A stretch of DNA of 64,000 nucleotides from JAJRTE01 sp964418585 (GCA_964418585.1 CAYQMG010000072.1:156571-220570), one strand, 5' to 3'. Positions 33,901 through 42,554 are shown, numbered from the stretch's first letter. Numbers and translations: made by a program. The notes: a model not told the origin generated them from the letters alone.

Positions 33901-34662
33901 TGTCGCGCCCAGTCCCCCGAAATCAGTCACCCCTTGCGCGCCGCCGAATCCTGCCTCCTCCTCGGCAAACTCTGGCTCCTCGTCGGCGACTTGCCCGCAG
34001 CAACCCGCGAGATCGAACGCTCGAAACAACTCTTCGAACACCACGACCACACTGGAAACGGAGGCCTCCGGGCCGGCGTGGAACTGGCTCGCTGCGCCTG
34101 TCGCGCCGACAGGGCCGCCGACGCCTACCAGCAAGGGACCACTCTGCTGAACCAGATCGACCGCCACACCACGCCTGACGTGGAAGCCCGCGTGCTGCTC
34201 CTGATGGGCGGCGTGGCCCTGGCGCGAGCCAGGCCGGAACAGGCCCTGGCGTTCCTCGAGGAACTCGAGTGGCAAGAAGCAGCACAGAACCAGATCGAAC
34301 TACGGATCGAGACCGAACTGCTGGCCGGCCGGATCTTCATCCACACCGGGCGCTTCGACGCAGCGCTCGGACGCCTTCTGGAAGCAGCGCGGCTCGCCGC
34401 CCGGCACGACCTGGTGCCCCACGAATGGGCCGCCCTCAACCTGCTCGCCAAGATGGAAGAGGTCTCCAGGGCCGAGGGCTCGCCTGCCCATGTGCGCATC
34501 GACGCCCCCTCCGATCCATGGGAACCCAGTGCACCCTGGGACGTGCGCGCACGCACCATCTTCCGGGAACTCGAGGCTCGAGTGGAGGACGAGGAAATCC
34601 TGGGCAAGATACGTCGAAGGGCCAGGCGAAACCTGGCCGACGCCGTCATTCAGAAAGGATGA
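30994..34662 (+). CDS. Zinc-ribbon / class III cyclase / STAND-type ATPase / TPR protein, C2-like (1222 aa)
   Basis: Large cytoplasmic signalling protein. Cys-rich zinc ribbons (1-55) are followed by a class III cyclase domain (72-225). The first metal Asp is replaced by Phe82 (VLFAFLTG). K122, D126, N202 and R206 (DKFMADALLALFG, GDVVNTASRL) are intact. A STAND/AAA-like domain comes next with Walker A GEAGIGKE (310-317, Ser/Thr replaced by Glu) and a degenerate Walker B LVLVATNVQW (449-458). Then come a winged-helix region and about 600 residues of TPR-like helices. The start ATG overlaps the previous stop (ATGA). Cyclase residues complement those of the upstream protein. The ATPase core looks inactive or regulatory. 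Its 3' end overlaps the convergent yhbY by 17 bases. Confidence 0.88.
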   Translation: MTALSDVCCRCDQPVHSGDRYCATCGAKVGPGAPRCHVCGRLVAEESRFCGACGAPRPGVRSFSLPLHPQEQVRQATVLFAFLTGLPALAAHLDIAEFKHVVDHCFDTVSQPILSEGGTIDKFMADALLALFGVPVASEDDPVRAVRAALAMLQAIERLNQDLYDRTGYRVGIKVGINTGKVLVGYVSRGTPDPTVVGDVVNTASRLQQAAPVGGILVGEATQRHLGDLFDMQPQSPLTVKGKRSPVTAYRVFPPGALPPPVAWRASRLRFVGRELEFNRLAACWRNVARPGRHAASIRDRAGEWVTVWGEAGIGKERLVQEFLSYVISDPCRPRIISVRGSSWGGERRRFEILRGVIRGLGGVHPHQDITHEIANIHALAARVAGNDPDTGQSVSTGHVARSLMHLACLSTETSAPPTPGTTRPVSLRHQGIAFLVSLCRIISEERPLVLVATNVQWAEDAALDFFESLGQDLPGRLLLVTSARNELKTRRPDWGADAVRHRQLVLKPLSLKETRALVQEAVGEAVVVSGPAVRSLHQFTGGNPFFLTEVVRSYQERGEPFPDTEWEVPDSVEGVLQSRLDRLSFEEGLTLRAAAVMGPVFWAGAVEALLESDPTSVLSDLTRRGLIHKRTSSSIPGETEYAFDHALLVKVARGNLLDVVRQRYHRAAAEWLVDRGLSDGALDEDIARHWLAGGRLHEAALFFARAGGAAFVRHECEEAERLYSEALEVLTDAPGGRALGFEARILARRGESRRLLGDHANAAVDLEKAARAWEELQSPVDAGTSWYGAALAHLARDDADAAYRAMEAGRRALHGTSPPEVEALGAHLDGEWSMRTGRLDQAAGSLSRALFLRRKSGDVRGAAHTLQTLGRLHLQRGEAEKARSELLEVVDMLRRLGDLHGLGHALLYLGQAAEAAGRFSEALAHYHRGVQLRRKPGIAADAAPGLLLLGAGYLRCGYLGKAWHTLEQCRAQSPEISHPLRAAESCLLLGKLWLLVGDLPAATREIERSKQLFEHHDHTGNGGLRAGVELARCACRADRAADAYQQGTTLLNQIDRHTTPDVEARVLLLMGGVALARARPEQALAFLEELEWQEAAQNQIELRIETELLAGRIFIHTGRFDAALGRLLEAARLAARHDLVPHEWAALNLLAKMEEVSRAEGSPAHVRIDAPSDPWEPSAPWDVRARTIFRELEARVEDEEILGKIRRRARRNLADAVIQKG

Positions 34663-34963
34663 TCCGTGGGGAGGATTCGTCCGGACGGTAGAGCAGCACG
34701 GTGCGACCCAGTACCTGCACCAGTGCCGCACCGGAGCGCTCCGCCAGCACCACCGCCGTACTCGACACCGACTCCGGCGCAGACTCGAGCACCTTCAACT
34801 TGATCAATTCGTGCGCCTCGATCGCCTGTTCCACGGCCCCAACCACCGCATCCGAGACCCCCTCCTTGCCCACCATGACCACCGGCTTCAAATGATGTCC
34901 CAATGCACGCAACCGCCGCCGCTGCTTGCCCGTCAACACGACGGGGCGTCCGTTCCCACTCAT
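34646..34963 (-). CDS. yhbY: YhbY-type CRM-domain RNA-binding protein
   Basis: 105 aa CRM (KH-like) protein associated with pre-50S ribosomal particles. The conserved start is LTGKQRRRLRALGHHLKPVVMVGKEGVS, with the CRM GxxG-like loop replaced in the usual way. The C-terminal region VVLAERSGAALVQVLGRTVLLYRP is typical. The start ATG overlaps the stop of the upstream alpha/beta hydrolase (ATGA), so translation is coupled. Its 3' end overlaps the convergent cyclase gene by 17 bases. Confidence 0.93.
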   Translation of the reverse strand: MSGNGRPVVLTGKQRRRLRALGHHLKPVVMVGKEGVSDAVVGAVEQAIEAHELIKLKVLESAPESVSSTAVVLAERSGAALVQVLGRTVLLYRPDESSPRIILSE

Positions 34964-35889
34964 GGTTCCTCCCTCCCGGCGGAAGCCTCCTCTCCCAGCC
35001 CGCTCGTCACCCCGTCGATCCAGCGGCGAATGGTCCGACCATAGGCCGGTCCCGCCCTCATGGACACGTCGTTGTGCAACGCTCCCTCCACGGCGTACAA
35101 CTCCTTGGGCTCACGGGCGAGCGCGAACAACTGGTTGGCCTGCTCAAACGGGATCAGGTCGTCCCGGGTTCCGTGAATGATCAGCACCGGAACATGGATC
35201 GAGGTGATTCGCGACGCCGTATCGAACCGTTCCTTCTTGAGGAAAGCGTCGGCCGGCACAAAAGGAAAGAGGGTCCGGGCCACTGCGGGAATCGACAGGA
35301 AAGTCGACTCGAGGATGAGGCCGCGCACCTTCCGATGGGCCGCCAGGTAGGACCCCACCCCACCTCCCAGGGACTTGCCAAACACCACCACCTGTTCCGG
35401 CGCCACGCCAAGTTCGCCGGTAAGCCGCTCGTAGGCCCCGTCCGCCGCGGCGTACAGGGCTTGCTCAGAGGGACTGCCTGAACACTTGCCATATCCAGGA
35501 TAGTCCATGAGCAGAAGCCCGACCGACACCGGGGCGAAATCCTCCCGAACCAGTGCCCACTCGTACACGGACTGGGCGTTGCCGTGGAAGAAAAGCACCG
35601 TTGGCCGACCCGGGGGAGCCGGCCAGTAGAGGGCATGTATCTCATCCCCCACCCCCGACCGCCACCAGACCTCCTGCGCGTCGGAAGCATGTGGCGGAAG
35701 CGGGGCGTCCCGGGGGATTCGGGTAGGGTAGTACAGCAACTGCCTGACAACCGTTTCGAACATGCGGTCTCCGAGGAAGAGGAACCCTGCCAGGAAGGAA
35801 CAGAACAGGACAAGCGCGACAGGCGTGTAGGCCCGGAACCTGGAGGTACCGGGTCCGGGCTCCGAAACACGCTCGAGGATACCGGTCAC
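34960..35889 (-). CDS. Membrane-anchored alpha/beta hydrolase
   Basis: 309 aa. One transmembrane helix (about 22-42) is followed by an alpha/beta hydrolase fold of the BEM46/ABHD13 type. The oxyanion region is LFFHGNAQS, the nucleophile elbow GKSLGGGVGS (Ser), the acid HGTRDDLIPF and the histidine GALHNDV. Substrate is unknown, possibly an ester or acyl-thioester at the membrane. The GTG at 35889 has no clear Shine-Dalgarno but lies 27 bases after the BNR-repeat gene stop, so it is likely a later gene of that transcript. It overlaps yhbY by four bases. Confidence 0.87.
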   Translation of the reverse strand: MTGILERVSEPGPGTSRFRAYTPVALVLFCSFLAGFLFLGDRMFETVVRQLLYYPTRIPRDAPLPPHASDAQEVWWRSGVGDEIHALYWPAPPGRPTVLFFHGNAQSVYEWALVREDFAPVSVGLLLMDYPGYGKCSGSPSEQALYAAADGAYERLTGELGVAPEQVVVFGKSLGGGVGSYLAAHRKVRGLILESTFLSIPAVARTLFPFVPADAFLKKERFDTASRITSIHVPVLIIHGTRDDLIPFEQANQLFALAREPKELYAVEGALHNDVSMRAGPAYGRTIRRWIDGVTSGLGEEASAGREEP

Positions 35890-35916
35890 CGGGACGCTGC
35901 CGAACCCGCTGCTGCA

Positions 35917-37056
35917 CTAGGGTTGATACTGCAACACGGAGCAACCGCCGCTGCCGTACGAGACGGCCCACAGATGGTCCGGGTCCACCGAGTCGATGTT
36001 GAAGATGTAGTGCTTCAGATCGGTATCCAGTTTCTCCCAGGTGGCCCCGCCGTCGACGGTGTGGAGAAAGAGCGCCTTGAATCCAAACTTGATGATGGAA
36101 GCGCCTGCCGCCCAGCCCTCGCTCTCGTTCACCATGTGGACCGCAATCAAGCTCCCGTCCGGCTCGAAATGCTGCTCATCCCACGTGGCACCGCCGTCCG
36201 CGGTGTGGAAAATGTAGGCACCGTCGTCACCCTCGGCGACGAACCAGCCATTGTTCTCGTCGACGAAGTGGATTCCGTTGCAATAGAAGTTGCCGTAGTC
36301 CTCGAACACCACTTCCCAGTCCGCCCCGCCGCTCGTGGTCTTGCCCACGATGCAAATATATCCATCGTAGGAGTCTTCTCGAGCCGGCGCGTCGATCATT
36401 GGGAGCGCCACGTGCTTGTTGACCCGGAAACTCCCGGCTCCGAAACGGGCCGAATCGTCATAGGGCCACTGTCCGCCTGCCACGTAGCCGGTGGTGGGGC
36501 TCACGAAGGAACCGTATCGAGCGGCCGTACCCATGCCCCAGTCGAAATAGTGGAACGTCTGTCCCCCGTCCCGGGATGCGGCCACCCCCTCGCCGTAGGA
36601 GGTCATCCTGGCCCACGTACCGATGAGGTACATGCTTCGCGCATCCACGGCCTCCACGTCCTGGTAGGCAGAAGCCAACCAACGATCCTTGCTCGCCGAC
36701 CAGGTCCGTCCGTCCTGCGTGTACGACGCCCCGGCAAATACGTAGAACATGCCCATCCCGCCCGCCACCGCGTGCGTGTCGTCACCGAACGAGACATCCA
36801 TGTAGCTGGCGCTCGGCATCCCCTCAACCTGCTGGACCCAGGTCCGCCCGCCGTCCGAAGTGCGGAAGATCACCGGACCCACTCCGTCGTTGCCCCCGGC
36901 CACGTAACCCACCTGGGTGTCCAGAAAATCGACACCCATCAAGATCGTGGCGAGATTCTCCTTTTGAACCACCCAGGTACCGGCCATCGCCTCCACCGAG
37001 GCACCGGCCATCAACATCGCCGCGGGGACCATCGCGAACCATCGCCTTGCTTCCAT
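35917..37056 (-). CDS. Exported BNR/Ycf48-like beta-propeller protein
   Basis: 379 aa with a Sec signal peptide (1-26, ending VEAMAGTW). At least four BNR/sialidase-type blades carry Asp-box motifs: SDGGRTWVQ, RDGGQTFHY, ADGGATWDE and VDGGATWEK. There is no catalytic Arg triad of sialidases; this is the YCF48/photosynthesis-stability-like class used as a binding scaffold in many bacteria. Function is unknown. GGAG lies upstream of the ATG at 37056. It is the first gene of the apparent BNR-hydrolase-yhbY transcript. Confidence 0.85.
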   Translation of the reverse strand: MEARRWFAMVPAAMLMAGASVEAMAGTWVVQKENLATILMGVDFLDTQVGYVAGGNDGVGPVIFRTSDGGRTWVQQVEGMPSASYMDVSFGDDTHAVAGGMGMFYVFAGASYTQDGRTWSASKDRWLASAYQDVEAVDARSMYLIGTWARMTSYGEGVAASRDGGQTFHYFDWGMGTAARYGSFVSPTTGYVAGGQWPYDDSARFGAGSFRVNKHVALPMIDAPAREDSYDGYICIVGKTTSGGADWEVVFEDYGNFYCNGIHFVDENNGWFVAEGDDGAYIFHTADGGATWDEQHFEPDGSLIAVHMVNESEGWAAGASIIKFGFKALFLHTVDGGATWEKLDTDLKHYIFNIDSVDPDHLWAVSYGSGGCSVLQYQP

Positions 37057-37409
37057 GTTTCTCTCCTCTCGATGACTACGGCCAGCGGCGCTTTCCACAC
37101 TCCGCCGCTCACCTGGGGACGAACCGCCGGGTTTTCCGGATTCAAGCGTAGCATCCGGATTGACGTCTCCCAAGCGGATTCCGCCCTGGAAGCCTCCATC
37201 CCTGGCTTCCCACTTCACCAGTCGAGTCCGCTTCGGCCGCCTCTGGGTGCCAACCCCTGGAAAACGTGCTATGATCCGCCAGCACAGTCACAAGTCCCCT
37301 TGGCTGGTTCCCTGATTCAACCCAGGAGACCGGGCCGACTGTTTTCGGCGCTACCGTGTGGGCCTGGCGGTCCAAAATGGATTCGAGATTTGCAACTGTG
37401 GAGGCTGTC
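37057..37409. other. Divergent intergenic region with extended -10
   Basis: 353 bases between two divergent exported-protein genes. TGCTATGAT (37267-37275) is a good extended -10 for rightward transcription of the 1714-aa lipoprotein, without a clear -35. TTGACG at 37158-37163 has no matching -10. No coding sequence or RNA gene was recognised. Confidence 0.4.
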
Positions 37410-40400
37410 ATGTCACGTTCGCACCCGACCTGGCTCTCTTTCGGGGTCTGCTCCCTCGTCCTCGCCGCAACCTGGCTGACCGGTTGCCCCGAGCCAGACG
37501 TTCCCGAGGGGGACGATGATGCGAGCCAGGAAATCGGTGGGGAATCTCCCACGCCGACCACCGCCCCGGAAGTCACGCCCACGCTTGCTCCGGCCTCACC
37601 GACGCCGGAGGTATCCACCACCCCGGGTCCGACCCCACCAGGATTCCTGACGCCCACGCCCTGGACGGTCGGCCCCACGCCCACCTCTCCCGCATCCCCC
37701 GTGCTCACCGTCTCCCCCCAATCGGTGGATTTCGGCGAGACAAGCGTGGGCACATCGAGCGACGAAAGCGTGCTCCTCTCCAACAGCGGCATGGAGGATA
37801 TCCATTTTTCGGCAGAAATCGCCGGGAGCGTCGGTGATACGTTCACGGTGGGTCCTGACGACGTGCTTGCCGCCGGCACCGTGCCTGCCGGCATGCCCGT
37901 GGGGCTGACGGTCACCTTCACCCCACCGACCGAAGGGGCGTTTTCCGCCACCCTCGTCATCACTTCCGATGATCCGGAAGCAGCCCGGATCGAAGTCGCA
38001 CTGGCCGGCACGGGCGTCGCGCCGGTGGTCGAGGACCGGGACGGGGACGGCTACACCCTGGACGCCGGGGACTGTGACGACGACGATCCAACCGTCTACC
38101 CGGGCGCGTTCGAGGCATGCGACCAAAAAGACAACGATTGCGACACCGAGGTGGACGAGGACGGCGCCACCCCCTTCTACCCGGATGCTGATGGCGACGG
38201 TCACGGGGTGGACGTGGACCCGGTGGTGACCTGCGACCCGCCTGCAGACCACGCGCCCGTGGCCGACGACTGCGACGACACCGATCCCACCGTGTATCCC
38301 GGGGCGGAAGAGTCGTGCAACGGCCAGGATGACGACTGTGACAACGCCATCGACGAGGATGTGCTGGTCTCCTACTACCCGGACGGCGACGGTGACGGTG
38401 TGGGGGCCATGACCGCCCCGTCTCTGGCCTGCGACCCCCCGCAGGGCATGGTACCGCTCACCGGAGATTGCGACGACACGCAACCCCTGGCCTTCCCGGG
38501 GAACGAGGAAGTGTGCGACGGAATCGACAACGATTGCGACGGGGACATCGACGAAGATCTCTCCACCCAGACCTACTACCTCGACGCGGACAATGACGGC
38601 CACGGCGACCCGGCCGCCACCGTGGAAGCGTGCGGACCCGTACCCGGCGCTTCCGACCTCGACGACGATTGCGACGACCAGAACGCCTCGGTCTATCCTG
38701 GCGCCGACGAGTCATGCGATGGGGTGGACAACGATTGCGACGGTGAAGTGGACGAGGAGGGGGCCTCCCTGTTCTATGCCGACGCGGACAACGACGGGTT
38801 CGGCGACCCGGCCACCGGCGAGAAGACCTGCACGCCCAAGGCGGACCAGGTCCCCGATGGCACCGACTGCGACGACTCCGACGCCGCCACCTACCCAGGG
38901 GCGGACGAGATGTGCGACCAGAAGGACAACGACTGCGACGGCGAAACCGACGAAGGCCTCCTCGTCACCTTCTACGCCGACCTGGACGGCGACGGCTTCG
39001 GCACCGCGGACACGACCGCCCAGGCCTGCTCCGCACCGCCCGGATACGTCGACAACGCATCCGACTGCAACGACGACAACGCATCCATTCACCCAGACGC
39101 GGCCGAAACCTGCGACGGGGTGGACAACGACTGCGACGGCCAGGTGGATGAGGGAACCCTCTCCACCTTCTACGCCGACCTGGACGGCGACGGCCATGGT
39201 GCGGGAGCCCCGGTGAGCGCGTGCGAGGCGCCGGAGGGCCACGTGGCCCAGGACGGCGACTGCAACGACGGCGACCCCACCATCTACCCGGGGGCGAACG
39301 AGCGCTGCGACGGCAAGGACAACGACTGCGATGGGGACATCGACGAAGGCCTTCTCAACACCTACTACGCCGATACCGACCGGGACGGCTACGGGTTGGA
39401 CGACGACACCGTCCAGGCCTGCGAGGCGCCGGCAGGCTACGCCGACCAGTCCGGGGACTGCGACGACGGTTCCCCTCTCATCCATCCTGGCGCGGACGAA
39501 ACCTGCGACGGGCTCGACAACGACTGCAACGGCGACATCGACGAGGGCGTTCTCAATACTTACTACGCCGACGCCGACGGTGATTCCTACGGCGACCCCA
39601 AGGACGCCGCCACCGGGTGCACCCCCCCCACCGGGTACGTGTCCAGGGCAGAAGATTGCGACGACACCGACCCCACCGTCAATCCGGCCGCGGCCGAGGT
39701 TTGCGACTACACTGACAACGACTGCGACGGCCAGGTGGACGAAGGCGCCGCTGCCCCCACCGGCTGGTTCCCCGACTTCGACGAAGACGGGTTCGGAAAC
39801 CCCTCGGGTATCCAGGTCGCGTGCGAGGCGCCCAACGGCTACGTGGACAACGGTGACGACTGCGACGACACGGATCCGAACGTGAACCCGGACGCCGAGG
39901 ACATCCCGGCGAACGGGATCGACGAGGACTGCGACGGTGCCGATGCCCGGGCTGAAGACCTCAACGGCGACGGCTACCCGGATATCGTGGTGACCAACTA
40001 CAAGAACGGCTCCGACTATACCATCGACTCCTACGTCTACTGGGGAAGCGCCACCGGCTACAGCGACGCCGACCGAACCGGACTGCCCACCGAAGGCGGC
40101 TTCATGTCCTGCGTCGCCGACTACGACCAGGACGGCCACCTCGACATCCTCTTCTCCAACTACTGGGACGGCAGCACCCGGTACGTCGAGTCCTTCATCT
40201 ACTGGGGAAGCGCCCTCGGCTTCTCCGTCAACAACCGGACGGAACTCCCCTCCATCGGATCCATGGGCTGCCTCTCCGCCGACCTCGACTCCGACGGCGA
40301 CATCGATATCGTGCTCCTCAACTCCGACGACGGCAACACCTACGAACTGGATTCCTACGTCTACTGGAACAACGACGGAACCTTCTCCCGCGCCGCCCGC

Positions 40401-42554
40401 GACGAGATTCCCACCCTCGGTGCACTCCGCGTCACCGCCAACGACCTGGACGAGGACGGCTACCTGGAACTCATCGTCAGCAACTATCGGGGCGGCACCC
40501 GCAGCAGCCCCAACTACTCGGTCGATTCCTACATCTACTGGGGATCCGAATCCGGCTTCTCCGCCGAAAACCGCACCGCACTCCCCGGCATCGGCCCATG
40601 GAAAGCTCCCTCCGTGGACGACCTCGACGAGGATGGCTTCAAGGACATCATCATCAACAACTACTACAACGGGTCGACCTCCAACCTGAACACCTACATC
40701 TACTGGGGACCCGACTACGACCCCAGCGCCCGGACCGAAATCCCGACCCACGGAAACGCCGGATCCGTCATCAACGACTTCGACCAGGACGGGTTCAAGG
40801 ACATCGCCATCGTCAATTCCAATGATGGGGACAACTCGGTCAACAACTACGTCTATTTCGGAAGCGCTCGAGGCTACTCCGCCGACTTCCGGCAATCCCT
40901 CCCAACCAACCGGGCCCTCGACATGGACGTCGCCGACGTGAACGGAGACGGGTACGACGACATCGCCTTCGCCGTCTGGTCCGACGGAGATTACAGCACC
41001 ACCAGCTACATCTACTACGGCACGTCCCAGGGGTTCTTCAGTTCCTATCGTACCGGTGTCAGCACCCTCGGCGCTCGAAATGTGGCCATCAAGGATCTCG
41101 ATGGAGACGGCCTCCCCGAAGTGGTGTTCGGAAGTGGCTCCGACGGGGACGACAGCACCCGAAGCTACATCTACTGGAACTCCCCTCGAGGCCTCAGCCA
41201 GTCCACACGCAGCACGGTCTCCGCCTGGGGACCCCTGGCCGTCACCGTTGCAGACCTGGACGGAAACGGCTACCAGGACCTCGTCCTCGCAGGGTACTAC
41301 TCCGGAAGCAGCTATTCCACCAACTCCGTGGTCGCCTGGGGCGACGAATCCGGATACTCCAACGACTCCCGAACCCTCCTCCCATCCCTCGCCGCCCGCG
41401 ATGTGTGCATCGGAGACCTCAACAACGATGAACAACTCGACATCGTCCTCGCCAACTACTACAACGGCTCGACCTACGATGTGAACTCCTACATCTACTG
41501 GGGTTCGGACGGCGACTTCGAAGGCCCCACCACACTCCTCACTCACGGCGCCATGAAGTGCGCCCTCGAAGACTTCGACCTGGACGGAGACCTCGATATC
41601 GCGTTCGCGAACTACCGCTCCGGGAACAACTACAATGTCTCCTCCTATGTCTACTGGAACGACGAGGGGGACTTCTCCGCGCTCAACCGCACGGAATTCC
41701 CCACCATCGGCGCTCGAAGCCTGGCCACCGGCGACGTGAACGGGGACCGGTATCCGGACCTCGTGTTTGGTAATTACTACAATGGAAGCAGCTACGTCGT
41801 CGATTCCCACGTCTACTACAGCTCCGAGAACGGCTTCTCCGCCACCGACCGAGACTCCCTCCCCGGTTCAGGCGTGCTCGGCACTCCCTTGCTGGCTGAC
41901 CTGAACGGTGACGGCCACATCGACATCACGCTGCCCGGCTACTACGACGGCGACGATTCGGTGAATACCTACATCTACTGGGGCTCCGATGACCCCTACT
42001 CCACCGAAAACCGCACCGCCTTGACCGTCCACCGAACCTGGAATGTCGCCGCCGACGACCTGGACGGAGACGGCAACATGGACCTGGTCGTGGCCGGCTA
42101 CTACGACGGGGACGACTCGGTCTACAGCTACATCTACTGGGGTGCCGACGACGGCGACTTCTCCTCGACCAATCGAACGGCCCTCAAGATGAATCGGACC
42201 ATCGACGTGCAGATCGCCGATCTCGACAACGACGGGTACAAGGACCTGGTCTTCGCCACCCAGTACGACGGGGACTACACCACAACAAGCTACATCTACT
42301 ACGGATCCCCCACCGGATTCAGCGACGCAGACCGGACCGGGCTCAGGTCCTACGGCCCGTTCGAAGTGAGCGTGACCGACCTGGACAACGACGGCTTCCA
42401 GGACATCGTGTTCCCCAACTATTACAACGGGTCGAGTTACGCGATCTCCTCATACATCTACTGGGGCAACCCGCGCGGATTCAAGAATGCCAACCGGAGC
42501 GAGATCTCCAACTACGCCATCCGGTACCTGTCGGTGGTGGGCTCGGTCCACTGA
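37410..42554 (+). CDS. Giant lipoprotein: Ig-like, MopE and FG-GAP repeats (1714 aa)
   Basis: Surface lipoprotein. The signal segment ends TWLTGC (Cys26). A Pro/Thr/Ser linker (47-96) is followed by an ASPM/SPD-2/Hydin-like 'choice-of-anchor' Ig domain (98-203, VDFGETSVGTSS and VALAGTG). Ten Cys-rich MopE-type modules come next (209-846; DCDDxDPTVYPGAEExCDGxDNDCDGxxDE), with six Cys per unit and probably disulfide-bonded. The rest is 16 FG-GAP/VCBS-like repeats (about 848-1710), each with DLDGDGxxDIVxxNYYNGS and SYIYWGS cores, probably forming one or two calcium-binding propellers. The GGAGG five bases before the ATG at 37410 fixes the start. It resembles the MopE lipoprotein at 9038-14233 but has the Cys-rich rather than the DGIDQDC subtype. 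Adhesion or matrix binding is an inference. Confidence 0.9.
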   Translation: MSRSHPTWLSFGVCSLVLAATWLTGCPEPDVPEGDDDASQEIGGESPTPTTAPEVTPTLAPASPTPEVSTTPGPTPPGFLTPTPWTVGPTPTSPASPVLTVSPQSVDFGETSVGTSSDESVLLSNSGMEDIHFSAEIAGSVGDTFTVGPDDVLAAGTVPAGMPVGLTVTFTPPTEGAFSATLVITSDDPEAARIEVALAGTGVAPVVEDRDGDGYTLDAGDCDDDDPTVYPGAFEACDQKDNDCDTEVDEDGATPFYPDADGDGHGVDVDPVVTCDPPADHAPVADDCDDTDPTVYPGAEESCNGQDDDCDNAIDEDVLVSYYPDGDGDGVGAMTAPSLACDPPQGMVPLTGDCDDTQPLAFPGNEEVCDGIDNDCDGDIDEDLSTQTYYLDADNDGHGDPAATVEACGPVPGASDLDDDCDDQNASVYPGADESCDGVDNDCDGEVDEEGASLFYADADNDGFGDPATGEKTCTPKADQVPDGTDCDDSDAATYPGADEMCDQKDNDCDGETDEGLLVTFYADLDGDGFGTADTTAQACSAPPGYVDNASDCNDDNASIHPDAAETCDGVDNDCDGQVDEGTLSTFYADLDGDGHGAGAPVSACEAPEGHVAQDGDCNDGDPTIYPGANERCDGKDNDCDGDIDEGLLNTYYADTDRDGYGLDDDTVQACEAPAGYADQSGDCDDGSPLIHPGADETCDGLDNDCNGDIDEGVLNTYYADADGDSYGDPKDAATGCTPPTGYVSRAEDCDDTDPTVNPAAAEVCDYTDNDCDGQVDEGAAAPTGWFPDFDEDGFGNPSGIQVACEAPNGYVDNGDDCDDTDPNVNPDAEDIPANGIDEDCDGADARAEDLNGDGYPDIVVTNYKNGSDYTIDSYVYWGSATGYSDADRTGLPTEGGFMSCVADYDQDGHLDILFSNYWDGSTRYVESFIYWGSALGFSVNNRTELPSIGSMGCLSADLDSDGDIDIVLLNSDDGNTYELDSYVYWNNDGTFSRAARDEIPTLGALRVTANDLDEDGYLELIVSNYRGGTRSSPNYSVDSYIYWGSESGFSAENRTALPGIGPWKAPSVDDLDEDGFKDIIINNYYNGSTSNLNTYIYWGPDYDPSARTEIPTHGNAGSVINDFDQDGFKDIAIVNSNDGDNSVNNYVYFGSARGYSADFRQSLPTNRALDMDVADVNGDGYDDIAFAVWSDGDYSTTSYIYYGTSQGFFSSYRTGVSTLGARNVAIKDLDGDGLPEVVFGSGSDGDDSTRSYIYWNSPRGLSQSTRSTVSAWGPLAVTVADLDGNGYQDLVLAGYYSGSSYSTNSVVAWGDESGYSNDSRTLLPSLAARDVCIGDLNNDEQLDIVLANYYNGSTYDVNSYIYWGSDGDFEGPTTLLTHGAMKCALEDFDLDGDLDIAFANYRSGNNYNVSSYVYWNDEGDFSALNRTEFPTIGARSLATGDVNGDRYPDLVFGNYYNGSSYVVDSHVYYSSENGFSATDRDSLPGSGVLGTPLLADLNGDGHIDITLPGYYDGDDSVNTYIYWGSDDPYSTENRTALTVHRTWNVAADDLDGDGNMDLVVAGYYDGDDSVYSYIYWGADDGDFSSTNRTALKMNRTIDVQIADLDNDGYKDLVFATQYDGDYTTTSYIYYGSPTGFSDADRTGLRSYGPFEVSVTDLDNDGFQDIVFPNYYNGSSYAISSYIYWGNPRGFKNANRSEISNYAIRYLSVVGSVH
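38034..39948 (+). repeat. Ten Cys-rich MopE-type coding modules
   Basis: Coding repeats of about 190 bases. Each contains the pair GDCDDxDP and CDGxDNDCDGxxDE followed by an FYADxDGDGxG loop. The tenth is a hybrid ending ANGIDEDCDGAD, the same subtype as the 9-14 kb protein, which links the two repeat families. Confidence 0.85.
39955..42540 (+). repeat. Sixteen FG-GAP/VCBS-like coding repeats with YIYWG core
   Basis: Sixteen units averaging about 161 bases (54 codons). Each has an Asp-rich calcium loop (DLDGDGYxDIV) and a Tyr/Trp strand (SYIYWGS, varied to SYVYWN, SYIYYG, NYVYFG or SVVAWG). Regular spacing suggests multiples of a seven- or eight-bladed propeller. Confidence 0.85.

Noticed and set aside
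38034..39948. Regular direct repeats that could suggest a CRISPR array
   Set aside because: The period is about 190 bases, in frame and protein-coding; there are no short identical repeats with unique spacers anywhere in the window.
38712..41810. A 1032-codon minus-strand frame across the second repeat lipoprotein
   Set aside because: Same artefact of repetitive Asp-rich codons; low-complexity Val/Gly product with no start signal.
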